64,000 bases of DNA, taken from Chryseobacterium indologenes. Its GTDB lineage: Bacteria; Bacteroidota; Bacteroidia; Flavobacteriales; Weeksellaceae. Both the position numbers and the translations under genes were made by a program. Shown here in pieces: positions 6,464-14,997 of this stretch. Numbering within the stretch: position 1 is the first letter of the stretch; each line of letters starts with the position of its first letter. Under the pieces are notes generated by a model that saw only the letters and a list, made by a program, of their open reading frames with translations, did no database searches and was not told the DNA's origin. The stretch is from contig NZ_CP018786.1 in the NCBI RefSeq assembly GCF_002025665.1, positions 4,278,001-4,342,000 of the forward strand, read 5' to 3'.

Positions 6464-8911
6464 ATGAAAGTTTTAAAATTCGGCGGAACATCAGTCGCCC
6501 ATTCTCAGAATATCTTACTGGTGGAAAAAATAATAAAAAGAGAATCTTTAAAAAGCAAAGTTGTTGTTATTGTATCAGCACTTCACGGTGTTACTGACCA
6601 ACTGATCAAAGCCGCAGAACACGCTTCTGTAAAAGATGAAAATTATATTCAGATTGTCAAGAACCTTGAGGAAAAACATATCAATCTGGTAAAAGAACTT
6701 TTTCCAATTGCAGAACAAAGTTCATGGTTAAGTTTTGTAAAAAAACATTTCAATGATATCGAAGAGCTCTGCAGCGGGATTGCTGTACTTGGTGAGCTTA
6801 CTGAAAGAATAAAAGATAAAATTGCTTCTTACGGAGAATTTCTGTCTTCAAATATTATTGCAGCAAGACTTCAACAAGAAAAATCAGACTGCGTATGGAT
6901 GAATTCTGCAGAGCTGATCAGAACAGACAGTAATTTCACTCATGCAAAAGTAGATTTTAAATGTACTGATAGTAATATTGCCAATTTCCTGAATAAAACC
7001 CCAAACCGTATTCTTTTAGGTCCTGGGTTTATTGCTCATGATGAAAAAAACAATACAACCACATTAGGAAGAGGTGGTTCCGATTATACGGCTTCTATTA
7101 TTGCGGCTTCTATTGATGCAGAAGAACTTCAGATCTGGACAGATGTAAGCGGGATGATGACCGCTGATCCGCGTCTGGTCTCCAATGCTAAACCTATTTC
7201 AGAAATTTCTTATCATGAAGCGATGGAACTATCACATTTTGGGGCAAAAGTGCTTTATCCACCTTCCATTCAGCCTGTGATGGTAAAAAATACAAACCTG
7301 ATCATCAAGAATACTTTTGATCCGGATGCACCAGGAACTTTAATTTCTCATCAACCGAGATGTTCCGAAGATGAAAAGCAGATTGTAGTAGGAATTTCAA
7401 ATATGAACAATATTGCCCTGCTTACTCTTGAAGGCAGTGGAATGGTAGGAATACCCGGAATTTCAGCAAAATTATTTCAATGCCTAAGCCATGAAAAAAT
7501 AAATGTAATCCTAATTACACAAGGATCTTCAGAACATTCTATCACCATTGCTATTGAAGAAAAAGAAGTTTTGCGTGCCGAATATGCCATCAATACTTCT
7601 TTTGCAGATGATATTAACCTGAAAAGAGTGTATCCTGTAAAAATTGAAACAGGACATTCCATCGTGGCTTTGGTAGGAGAAAATATGAAAAGTAGAAGTG
7701 GAGTGAGTGCAAAAATGTTTGGATGTCTCGGAAATAATGGGATTAATATAAGAGCAATTGCACAGGGATCTTCAGAAAGAAATATCAGCATTGTGATTTC
7801 AGAAAAGGATAGTAAAAAAGCGGTTAACGTACTTCATGAAGAATTTTTTGAATCTGAAATAAAGCAAATCCATCTGTACATCTGTGGAACAGGAAATGTA
7901 GGTTCAAAACTAATACAGCAGATTTATAACCAAAATGATTATTTAAAAGAAAACTTTTTGATCAACCTGAGAATTGCAGGGATTTCCAATAGCCGTTATA
8001 TGCTGTTTTCAGATCAGGGAATCTCAATGGACAGCTATGCTAACTGGGAACAACATGGTGAAAAAGCCTCTGCCAGAGAATTTGCTGATGAAATTATCCG
8101 CAGAAACCTTAGAAATTCGGTTTTCGTTGATGTAACGGCAAGCGCTAACATTCCTGAAGTGTATGAAAGCTTATTAAAAAGAAGTGTGAACATCGTGGCC
8201 TGTAACAAAATTGCGGCTTCTTCAGATTTCAAAAAGTATAAAACTTTAAAAAATACCGCAAGAAATCACAGCTGTAATTTCTATTTTGAAACCAATGTAG
8301 GAGCAGGGCTTCCGGTAATAGGAACCATTAATGATCTTATCAAAAGCGGAGACAGAATTCAATCTATTAAGGCTGTATTGAGTGGAACATTGAATTTTGT
8401 ATTTAATGAGTATGATGGCAGCAGAACGTTCTCTGAAGTAGTAGCTCAGGCTCAGAAGGAAGGATATACAGAGCCGGATCCAAGACTTGATCTGTCCGGA
8501 ACAGATGTAGCCAGAAAAATTTTAATTCTGGCAAGAGAGGCAGGATATCCGCTTCAGTTTGAGGAAATTGAAAACATAAGTTTTCTGCCTGAAGAATGCA
8601 TGCAGGGAAGTGTTGAAAACTTCTACGAAAAGCTTACAGTATATGAAGATCATTTTAAAAACTTATTGATTAAAGCTAAAAACGAAGGCAAAATATTAAA
8701 ATATGTTGCAGAATTTGAAAACGGAAAAGCTAAAGTAGGGCTACAGCATATTGCTCCGGATAGCGATCTGTTTCACTTATATGGAAAAGACAATATTGTC
8801 ATTTTTAAAACTTTAAGATATTCAGAACAGCCATTGGTTGTAAAAGGAGCCGGTGCCGGCGCAGATGTAACGGCAAGTGGAGTTTTTGCAGATATTATCC
8901 GTTCTATTTAA
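6464..8911 (+). CDS. thrA: Bifunctional aspartate kinase / homoserine dehydrogenase
   Basis: This 815-residue fusion catalyses the first and third steps from aspartate to threonine. The kinase domain (about 1-290) begins KVLKFGGTSVA. It is followed by tandem ACT regulatory domains (about 305-460), each with a VALVG/ALLTLEG plus GSSE-type block, which probably bind threonine. The homoserine dehydrogenase domain (about 465-815) carries the NAD-binding GTGNVGSKLIQQI and the GLPVIGTINDL and GTLNFVFNEY signatures. I start at ATG 6464; the TTG immediately before it is less likely. It is the first structural gene of the thr operon, followed by thrB after 9 bases. Confidence 0.96.
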   Translation: MKVLKFGGTSVAHSQNILLVEKIIKRESLKSKVVVIVSALHGVTDQLIKAAEHASVKDENYIQIVKNLEEKHINLVKELFPIAEQSSWLSFVKKHFNDIEELCSGIAVLGELTERIKDKIASYGEFLSSNIIAARLQQEKSDCVWMNSAELIRTDSNFTHAKVDFKCTDSNIANFLNKTPNRILLGPGFIAHDEKNNTTTLGRGGSDYTASIIAASIDAEELQIWTDVSGMMTADPRLVSNAKPISEISYHEAMELSHFGAKVLYPPSIQPVMVKNTNLIIKNTFDPDAPGTLISHQPRCSEDEKQIVVGISNMNNIALLTLEGSGMVGIPGISAKLFQCLSHEKINVILITQGSSEHSITIAIEEKEVLRAEYAINTSFADDINLKRVYPVKIETGHSIVALVGENMKSRSGVSAKMFGCLGNNGINIRAIAQGSSERNISIVISEKDSKKAVNVLHEEFFESEIKQIHLYICGTGNVGSKLIQQIYNQNDYLKENFLINLRIAGISNSRYMLFSDQGISMDSYANWEQHGEKASAREFADEIIRRNLRNSVFVDVTASANIPEVYESLLKRSVNIVACNKIAASSDFKKYKTLKNTARNHSCNFYFETNVGAGLPVIGTINDLIKSGDRIQSIKAVLSGTLNFVFNEYDGSRTFSEVVAQAQKEGYTEPDPRLDLSGTDVARKILILAREAGYPLQFEEIENISFLPEECMQGSVENFYEKLTVYEDHFKNLLIKAKNEGKILKYVAEFENGKAKVGLQHIAPDSDLFHLYGKDNIVIFKTLRYSEQPLVVKGAGAGADVTASGVFADIIRSI

Positions 8912-8920
8912 AATATAATT

Positions 8921-9847
8921 ATGAAAAAAGTAAAATTAAAAGTACCAGCCACTGTTGCCAATCTGGTTTGCGGATTTGATATTTTAGGAATGGCTATGCA
9001 CGATCCTTATGATGAGATGGAATTCAGATTATTGGAAACCCCAGAAATTATTATAAAACATACAGACTCTTTCGGACTTCCTGAAAAGCCTTCCAGTAAT
9101 GTTGCCGGGATTGTTCTCTTAAAAATTCAGGAATACTTTAATCTGAAAAACGGCTTTGAAGTCATTATTCATAAACATATAAAGCCCGGAAGCGGGCTCG
9201 GCTCCAGTGCGGCAAGTGCCGCCGGAGCCGCCTTTGGTGCCAATGTGTTATTAGGAAACAAACTTTCCAAAGAGGAAATGGTTCATTTTGCCATGTTTGG
9301 AGAAGAGCTGGCTTCAGGAGTACGGCATGCAGACAATATCGCTCCTTGCATTTATGGTGGAATTACGCTGGTGAAATCTACCAAGCCGGTGGATATCATC
9401 CCTCTGAATAGTCCTGATTTATTTGTAACTGCCGTTCATCCACAGGTGGAAGTTAAAACCTCAGATGCCAGACAGATTTTAAAGAAAAATATCACTTTAA
9501 AAAGCGCTGTTGAACAATGGGGAAATATAGCCGGGCTCGTAGCTGGGATTCAGAAGAATGATTTCCCGTTGATTGGCAGAAGCCTCAACGATGTCATTAT
9601 AGAACCTATCCGCAGTATTTTGATCCCGAAATTTAACGAAATCAAAGAAAAAAGTCTGCAATTAGGAGCTTTAGGTGGTGGAATTTCAGGATCTGGGCCT
9701 TCTATTTTTATGCTTTCTGAACAAAAAGAAACTGCAGATAAAATTGCCCAAATGATGAAATCAGTATATGAGGAAATTGAAATAGAAAGTTTTGTATACG
9801 TTTCAAAAATAAATCCGGCTGGTATTCAAATCATTGAAGAAGCTTAA
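8921..9847 (+). CDS. thrB: Homoserine kinase
   Basis: ThrB phosphorylates homoserine to O-phosphohomoserine. The 308-residue GHMP-family protein has the ATP-binding motif PGSGLGSSAASAAGAAFGAN (about residues 89-108) and a C-terminal GALGGGISGSGPSIF block. The N-terminal VPATVANLVCGFDILGMA is the typical P-A-T-x-A-N-x-G-x-G-F-D segment, with VC replacing the usual LG. It is the second gene of the thr operon, 9 bases after thrA and 15 before thrC. Confidence 0.96.
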   Translation: MKKVKLKVPATVANLVCGFDILGMAMHDPYDEMEFRLLETPEIIIKHTDSFGLPEKPSSNVAGIVLLKIQEYFNLKNGFEVIIHKHIKPGSGLGSSAASAAGAAFGANVLLGNKLSKEEMVHFAMFGEELASGVRHADNIAPCIYGGITLVKSTKPVDIIPLNSPDLFVTAVHPQVEVKTSDARQILKKNITLKSAVEQWGNIAGLVAGIQKNDFPLIGRSLNDVIIEPIRSILIPKFNEIKEKSLQLGALGGGISGSGPSIFMLSEQKETADKIAQMMKSVYEEIEIESFVYVSKINPAGIQIIEEA

Positions 9848-9862
9848 TCATAAAAAACAGAA

Positions 9863-11167
9863 ATGAAATATTATAATTTAAAAGACCATCTGGAAAAAAT
9901 TAATTTCGGAGAAGCAACAATAAAAGGTCAGGGAAAAGAAAAAGGGTTGTTCTTTCCTGAAAACATTCCCCAGTTGAATGAAGAATTTATTCAAAATCTT
10001 CATCAGTATTCCAATGAAGAAATTGCTTATCAATGCATGAGAGATTTTGTGGGCGATGAAATTCCTTCACAAGTATTAAAAGAGATTGTTGCAGAAACCG
10101 TCAGCTTTGAAATTCCTTTGGTAAAAATCAATGAACAGATATCTATACTGGAATTGTTTCATGGCCCTACTCTAGCTTTTAAAGATATTGGTGCGAGATT
10201 TATGAGCCGCTGCCTGTCTTATTTTCTGAAAGATCAGCAGAAAAAAGTAACTGTTCTTGTTGCCACTTCCGGAGATACCGGAGGCGCTGTTGCCCATGGA
10301 TTTTATAAAATTCCGCAGATTAATGTAGTTATTTTGTATCCTAAAAACAGGGTAAGTCCGGTGCAGGAGAAACAGTTGACGGCATTAGGCGAAAATATTT
10401 CGGCACTAGAAGTCAATGGCAGTTTTGATGATTGTCAGAATCTTGTCAAGCAGGCTTTTTCAGATGAAGAAATCAACAATCAGTTATTTTTGACTTCTGC
10501 TAATTCTATCAACGTTGCAAGATGGCTTCCCCAGCAGATTTATTATTTAATTGCATTAAAACAATGGATTCAGCAGCATAAAGAACATCCTGTAATCTGT
10601 GTACCAAGTGGTAATTTCGGAAATATCTGTGCCGGACTTCTGGCTCATTTCAGAGGATTACCTGCCAGTCATTTTATTGCAGCCTGTAATGCCAATCATG
10701 TAGTTCCGGATTATTTTACAACTCAGAACTACCAACCACAAAAAGCGATTGCTACTCTATCCAATGCAATGGATGTAGGAGATCCTAGTAATTTTGTACG
10801 AGTTCTGGAGCTTTTTGGGCATCAGTTTGAAGCTTTAAAATATAAAATATCGGCATATTCCATTAATGATGACCAAACCATGAGTACCATCACAGAAGTT
10901 TATGAAAAATACGGATATATTCTGGAACCTCACAGTGCCGTAGCCTTTGCTTCAATGGAAAAATATCTGCAAGAAAATCCCAATCAAAAAGGATTTATCC
11001 TGGGTACTGCTCATCCGGTAAAATTCCCTGATGCTGTGGAAAAAGCGATTCATACCCAAATTGAAATTCCGGAATCATTGAAGGAACTTATGGAAAAGGA
11101 GAAAAAAACTGTAGAAATAAATTCAGATTTTGAAGAATTAAGACGATTTTTGCTTCATAAAATCTGA
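9863..11167 (+). CDS. thrC: Threonine synthase
   Basis: ThrC converts O-phosphohomoserine to threonine with pyridoxal phosphate. In this 434-residue protein the PLP lysine lies in HGPTLAFKDIGARFM (about residues 99-113), the phosphate-binding region is VATSGDTGGAVAHGF, and PSGNFGNICAG is the later glycine-rich motif. It completes thrABC and is followed by folB after 4 bases, so folB is probably co-transcribed. Confidence 0.96.
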   Translation: MKYYNLKDHLEKINFGEATIKGQGKEKGLFFPENIPQLNEEFIQNLHQYSNEEIAYQCMRDFVGDEIPSQVLKEIVAETVSFEIPLVKINEQISILELFHGPTLAFKDIGARFMSRCLSYFLKDQQKKVTVLVATSGDTGGAVAHGFYKIPQINVVILYPKNRVSPVQEKQLTALGENISALEVNGSFDDCQNLVKQAFSDEEINNQLFLTSANSINVARWLPQQIYYLIALKQWIQQHKEHPVICVPSGNFGNICAGLLAHFRGLPASHFIAACNANHVVPDYFTTQNYQPQKAIATLSNAMDVGDPSNFVRVLELFGHQFEALKYKISAYSINDDQTMSTITEVYEKYGYILEPHSAVAFASMEKYLQENPNQKGFILGTAHPVKFPDAVEKAIHTQIEIPESLKELMEKEKKTVEINSDFEELRRFLLHKI

Positions 11168-11171
11168 TGCA

Positions 11172-11540
11172 ATGAGCAAAATATATCTTGAAGATGTAAG
11201 AATATATGCGTACCATGGTGTACTTCCTGAAGAAAATACCATCGGTACCTATTATATTCTGAATGCAGAACTTCATACCGATCTGTGGAAAGCAGCCACA
11301 TCCGACGATTTGCATGACACTATAAGTTATGCAGATATCAACAATATCCTTCACTGTGAAATGAAAATAAAATCCAAATTACTGGAACATGTAGCGGGAA
11401 GAATCATCACAAAAATTCATGACAGCTTTCCACAGGTCGATTATATTAAATTAAAAATCACCAAAACAGCTCCACCTATGCAGGGAGAAATGAAAGGAGC
11501 GAGTATTGAGTTGGAAAAGAGTTTTAAACCGGAAAATTAA
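11172..11540 (+). CDS. folB: Dihydroneopterin aldolase
   Basis: FolB cleaves dihydroneopterin to hydroxymethyl-dihydropterin and glycolaldehyde in folate synthesis. The 122-residue protein shows YHGVLPEEN near the N-terminus, SYADINNIL, the EHVAGRII segment with the active-site Glu, and the C-terminal KITKTAPPMQGEMKGASIEL. Length and motifs are standard. Starting 4 bases after thrC it looks like the last gene of the thr operon, which would place a folate gene under threonine control. Confidence 0.92.
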   Translation: MSKIYLEDVRIYAYHGVLPEENTIGTYYILNAELHTDLWKAATSDDLHDTISYADINNILHCEMKIKSKLLEHVAGRIITKIHDSFPQVDYIKLKITKTAPPMQGEMKGASIELEKSFKPEN

Positions 11541-11576
11541 AATTCTTATTTTCGTTTCATTAAAAAAACATACAAA

Positions 11577-12941
11577 TTGAAATTCGTTAAAATATTATTT
11601 TTAGTAGCAGGAATCAGCGTTTTTGGCCAGGCCGGCGTTGATAATCAGTTGGCGGCTTATAATTTTCCGAAGATAAAGTCCAGTATTACAATGCCTGTGA
11701 CCATTCCCCTTTCGGAACTGAGCAATATGATCAATGCTTCCGTGAAAGATCTTGTGTATCAGGATGATTCTTATACAGACAATAATAATGATCAGTTTAA
11801 GGTAAAAGTATGGAAAACAAGACCCATTCGCCTTGTAGGAGGAACCAGTCAGAATTTACTGATTGAAGTTCCTTTAAAAATATGGGCTGAAAAAGGAATT
11901 GGTACATTAGGAGTATATACCTATCAAAATACCACTTTCGAAACGGTAATGTCTTTCAATACCACCGTTACTTTTAAAAATAACTGGACCATTACCACCA
12001 ATACCCGGCCCAATGGTTTCAGATGGGTAACAAAACCTGTTCTGGACTATGGAAGAATACAGATTCCTATTACCTCCATTGTTGAAAAAAGTTTAAAAGA
12101 GCAACAGGAAAAATTCTGTAAAACTATTGATCAGCAAATGGCTACACAGCTGAATTTCCAGCAATATGCGTTAATGGCGTGGAATACTTTCCTTCAGCCC
12201 TTCAATATTTCTGAGGAGTATAATACATGGCTGAAAGTAAGCCCTGTGGGAGTCAATATCACTCCTTTAAAATTTTATGGAAACCAGATCAATGCTACCC
12301 TTGGTGTAGATATTTTTTCTGAAACTTTTACAGGAAATAAACCTGCCGCTTCTTCACCAGTAACCAGTGTTGTCAATTTTAATACAACACCTACCGTTGC
12401 TGACAAGTTTATTCTGCAGACGACAGCCAATATTCCTTTTACAGAAGCTAGTAATATGGCAAGAAAAACGTTTCTAAACAAAGAGTTTGATGTGCGTGAT
12501 TCTAAAGTAAAAGTAACAGATATCAGAGTATACGGTGTTGATGACAGAGTAGTTATTGAGGCTCAAACTGATGGTTATATCAAAGGAACTTCTATTATTT
12601 CAGGAATTCCGGTGTATGACGAAACAAAAAGAAAAATTGTATTGTCAGAAACCAAATTCAAACTAAAAACTACCAATATTCTGCAGAAAACAGCTTCTCT
12701 CCTGTTTCAGGGGAAAATCGTAAAAATGATTGAAGAAGAATATGGTATCCCAACTCAGGAACTGGAAGAAACTTCAAGAAAAAGTATTGAAGAAGCCTTC
12801 AACAAAGAATATTATAAAGGATTAAAGATGAATGGAAAAGTTTTCAATCTTAAACCTAGTAAAATTCTACTCAGTAATACAGGTATTACAGCGGTTATTG
12901 ATACGAACGCCTCCTTAAAGCTACTTGTGAACGGATTTTAA
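11577..12941 (+). CDS. DUF4403 family secreted protein
   Basis: This 454-residue protein starts at TTG 11577, which gives a plausible signal peptide (KFVKILFLVAGISVFGQA). The body matches my recollection of the DUF4403 family: the opening STITMPVTIPLSELSNMIN, the VWKTRPIRLVGG segment, and the repeated pattern of an N-terminal lipid-binding-like domain and a second copy beginning around TTANIPFTEASNMARKTF. A periplasmic or outer-membrane-associated lipid-binding role is suggested by such two-domain proteins but is not demonstrated. It lies 36 bases after folB and may be read through from it. Confidence 0.75.
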   Translation: MKFVKILFLVAGISVFGQAGVDNQLAAYNFPKIKSSITMPVTIPLSELSNMINASVKDLVYQDDSYTDNNNDQFKVKVWKTRPIRLVGGTSQNLLIEVPLKIWAEKGIGTLGVYTYQNTTFETVMSFNTTVTFKNNWTITTNTRPNGFRWVTKPVLDYGRIQIPITSIVEKSLKEQQEKFCKTIDQQMATQLNFQQYALMAWNTFLQPFNISEEYNTWLKVSPVGVNITPLKFYGNQINATLGVDIFSETFTGNKPAASSPVTSVVNFNTTPTVADKFILQTTANIPFTEASNMARKTFLNKEFDVRDSKVKVTDIRVYGVDDRVVIEAQTDGYIKGTSIISGIPVYDETKRKIVLSETKFKLKTTNILQKTASLLFQGKIVKMIEEEYGIPTQELEETSRKSIEEAFNKEYYKGLKMNGKVFNLKPSKILLSNTGITAVIDTNASLKLLVNGF

Positions 12942-12977
12942 AACTCCAATAAAAAACTAAACTAAAAAACTATCTTT

Positions 12978-13344
12978 ATGAAGCAACCTCAATTGAGTTT
13001 TTCTACTTCTATAGTAATGGAAATATAATATGGCAGCTCTTTATTGGAAATTTCAATTATTGTGTGTATTACTTTTTGATGGAAAACTTTTTAGATGGAA
13101 GAACCGTTGCAAAGTATATTACCGGAACCAAAGTAATCAGTACAGACGGTACAAAGCCAACTACCCAGCAATTTTTTTACAGAAGTCTTTCCAGAATTGT
13201 TCCTTTGATGGGATATCTTTTCTTGGTGTAAACGGATGGCATGACAGCTGGAGTGATACAAGAGTAATTAACATCAAAAATTATCAGGCTGAGATTCAAG
13301 CAAAAAGAGAAATTGAAGATCTTGGGAGGAAAGAATTTGCTTAA
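12978..13344 (+). pseudogene. RDD family membrane protein remnant, N-truncated and frameshifted
   Basis: Conceptual translation around 13030-13210 gives FLMENFLDGRTVAKYITGTK and then TTQQFFYRSLSRIVP. A one-base shift at about 13203-13208 then leads into FDGISFLGVNGWHDSWSDTR and a C-terminus ending GRKEFA. Joined, these read as the C-terminal half of a flavobacterial RDD-domain protein, where RIVPFDALSFLG is the usual continuation. One T seems to be missing from a short T-run. The N-terminal transmembrane part is not recognisable upstream, so the gene is both truncated and frameshifted. A sequencing error could explain the shift but not the missing N-terminus. Confidence 0.75.
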
Positions 13345-13350
13345 AAACTT

Positions 13351-13379
13351 TTGTTCATAAAGAAATTTTACTATATTTG
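13351..13379 (+). promoter_or_regulatory. tRNA-Cys promoter
   Basis: TTG (13351-13353) and TATATTTG (13372-13379) are spaced by 18 bases, an excellent match to the flavobacterial consensus. It lies 23 bases before the tRNA. Confidence 0.75.
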
Positions 13380-13402
13380 CACACCTCAAAAATGGTAAAA
13401 AT

Positions 13403-13473
13403 GGTACTTTGGCCGAGCGGCTAGGCAGTGGTCTGCAACACCATCTACAGCGGTTCGAATCCGCTAGGTACCT
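13403..13473 (+). tRNA. tRNA-Cys (anticodon GCA)
   Basis: GGTACTT at 13403-13409 pairs with AGGTACC at 13466-13472 to form the acceptor stem with one G-U pair. The anticodon loop CTGCAAC holds GCA, and GCGGTTCGAATCCGC forms the T-arm. The discriminator base is U73, the expected identity element of tRNA-Cys. CCA is not encoded. It is flanked by its own promoter and a terminator, so it is a single-gene unit. Confidence 0.96.
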
Positions 13474-13482
13474 CAAAAAAAA

Positions 13483-13508
13483 CCTCTAAGTTATTTAGAG
13501 GTTTTTTT
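13483..13508 (+). terminator. Terminator of tRNA-Cys
   Basis: CCTCTAA (13483-13489) pairs with TTAGAGG (13495-13501), followed by a T7 run. It lies 10 bases after the tRNA. Confidence 0.85.
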
Positions 13509-13567
13509 GTTTTGATACTTTTAGCTTTTTTAGTATTCCATTCTTTTTTTATCATCAATATTTACGT

Positions 13568-14011
13568 ATGAAAAAATTACTATCCTTCTTCATCATTTCA
13601 TTTTCTCTTGCTCTTTTGAATGGATATTTCTTTAATTTCATTAATGATACCTATTTTCATTTTGATGTCAATCAAAATAGACACAACAATATTTCGAAAG
13701 AAGAACTAAACTTCATTGCAATATTCATCGCACCTTTTCTGGAGACTTTTCTATTTCAATATCTCCCTTACCTGGTTTTAAGCAAATGGATGAAAATAAA
13801 TAATAGAATGCTCTGCATAATCATTATGAGCAGTATTTTTGCCTCTATGCATTATTATAATGGGCTGTATATCGCTATGACATTCTTTGGCGGTATTATT
13901 TTAAATAATCTTTACATCTATTACAACAAGCACGCTCATCAATACAGTTTTATTCTAACAGCACTTTTCCACGGACTATTCAATCTTTATGGTTTTTTAT
14001 TTATAATGTAA
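13568..14011 (+). CDS. CPBP-like intramembrane protein with degenerate motif 1
   Basis: This 147-residue polytopic membrane protein has about four hydrophobic segments. It carries two CPBP (CAAX protease and bacteriocin-processing) family motifs: FASMH (motif 2, FxxxH) and HGLFN (motif 3, HxxxN). Motif 1, normally EExxxR, is here ETFLFQ (in FLETFLFQ), so the second Glu and the Arg are lost. The protein is also shorter than most family members. It may be an inactive or divergent intramembrane protease. It follows tRNA-Cys and stands alone. Confidence 0.7.
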   Translation: MKKLLSFFIISFSLALLNGYFFNFINDTYFHFDVNQNRHNNISKEELNFIAIFIAPFLETFLFQYLPYLVLSKWMKINNRMLCIIIMSSIFASMHYYNGLYIAMTFFGGIILNNLYIYYNKHAHQYSFILTALFHGLFNLYGFLFIM

Positions 14012-14022
14012 TATACTATTCA

Positions 14023-14057
14023 CAAAAAAAAAGCTCTTCCAGATCAAAGAAGAGCTT
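14023..14057 (-). terminator. Minus-strand terminator-like hairpin 1
   Basis: AAGCTCTTC (14031-14039) pairs with GAAGAGCTT (14049-14057). On the minus strand the stem is followed by a run of T (A-run at 14024-14030 on the plus strand), so it has terminator form only on that strand. On the plus strand ATGATG follows at 14078. Confidence 0.6.
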
Positions 14058-14155
14058 GATAAATAATGTAAAAAGTAATGATGGATAGAAAATTATCTCG
14101 TTCAAAAATAGAAGTTTGATCCAACATACTTTTATGAGTAGCGTCATATTAGGGT

Positions 14156-14183
14156 AAAAAAAATCCCCGGAAATTCCGAGGAT
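14156..14183 (-). terminator. Minus-strand terminator-like hairpin 2
   Basis: ATCCCCGGA (14163-14171) pairs with TCCGAGGAT (14175-14183) with one C-A mismatch. On the minus strand it is followed by eight T. An ATG lies 15 bases downstream on the plus strand (14198). Confidence 0.6.
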
Positions 14184-14286
14184 AAAAACTAATAACCATG
14201 AAAACTCAAATTAAACATGAGTTACATTTCTATATTGAAAAATCGTGCCAAGAATAACGATTTCGAGAAAAAAAGTTATTTTCTTG

Positions 14287-14418
14287 TTATGACACCATTT
14301 TCACCAATTCAACATTTAAAACAGATTTTACTGATACCTTAAAAACCTCTTCATAATTACCTTTAATAATTTCAGATAAATCTAATGCTCCGGCAAAAGT
14401 ATTAAAAAAAAAATAATT
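14287..14418 (-). pseudogene. Possible C-terminal coding remnant
   Basis: The minus strand reads in one frame to a TAA at 14287-14289 with a protein-like composition: GALDLSEIIKGNYEEVF, then KVSVKSVLNVELVKMVS. There is no ATG before the upstream stop, and the N-terminal side runs into a poly-T tract. This may be the tail of a lost gene; I do not recognise the family, and chance cannot be excluded. Confidence 0.25.
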
Positions 14419-14614
14419 TACATTTTAATAAAATAAAATTTACATTCAGGACATAAAAAAAAATTAAAAGAGCTGATCTGCCATAAAAAGGATTTTCGAT
14501 AACAAATTGGCACATTCCCTACATCCTCCATAAAAAGATTAATCATCATGATACAAAAAAGTTATGAAAAATTCCATGAAGATCAACATAAAATATCATA
14601 TAAATCCTTTATAT

Positions 14615-14638
14615 AAAAAGCCCCCAGAAATGGAGGCC
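14615..14638 (-). terminator. Minus-strand terminator-like hairpin 3 with conserved ATGATG flank
   Basis: GCCCCCA (14620-14626) pairs with TGGAGGC (about 14631-14637) with a central C-A mismatch, followed on the minus strand by T5. On the plus strand the next bases are AAAAAACACAAATGATGAAA, repeated at 15976. A minus-strand TATCTTTG box at 14710-14717 would give an RNA of roughly 90 nt ending here. Confidence 0.55.
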
Positions 14639-14997
14639 TCAAAAAACACAAATGATGAAAAAAAATTTTATATCAGAGATAAAAATTATTTTATCTATTA
14701 ATTCTTAGCCAAAGATATACCAGTCTTTTTTTTTATTTTATGAGTATAATCATAAAATTATTATTTCTTTTAAATACAGAATTTTCAGGCTATCCACTTT
14801 ATTTCTCAAAAAAAGACAATAATCAAAATTTATATGATTATAGTTCTTGTGCTTGGTAAAATATTCTATTCTTAAAAAAGTACAACACACTTCGTAGTGT
14901 GCAAAATATAAGAAAAAAATACTAGATATATAATGATTGAGATTATGTTTTCCGTATATATTATTTTATAATTTTACACTATTAATTCAAAAAAACC

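Larger units (their letters stand above)
14012..14997. other. Gene-poor 986-base region
   Basis: No convincing full gene was found. The stretch holds three hairpin elements (14023-14057, 14156-14183, 14615-14638), each followed within 20 bases by an ATG or ATGATG. It also holds a possible minus-strand coding remnant (14287-14418) and a 22-codon plus-strand ORF at 14548-14616. Two minus-strand TAnnTTTG boxes (14394-14401 and 14710-14717) could drive short RNAs that end at the second and third hairpins. Confidence 0.6.

Noticed and set aside
14548..14616. 22-codon plus-strand ORF before hairpin 3
   Set aside because: Too short and without a recognisable signal or conserved partner; left only as a note in the gene-free region.
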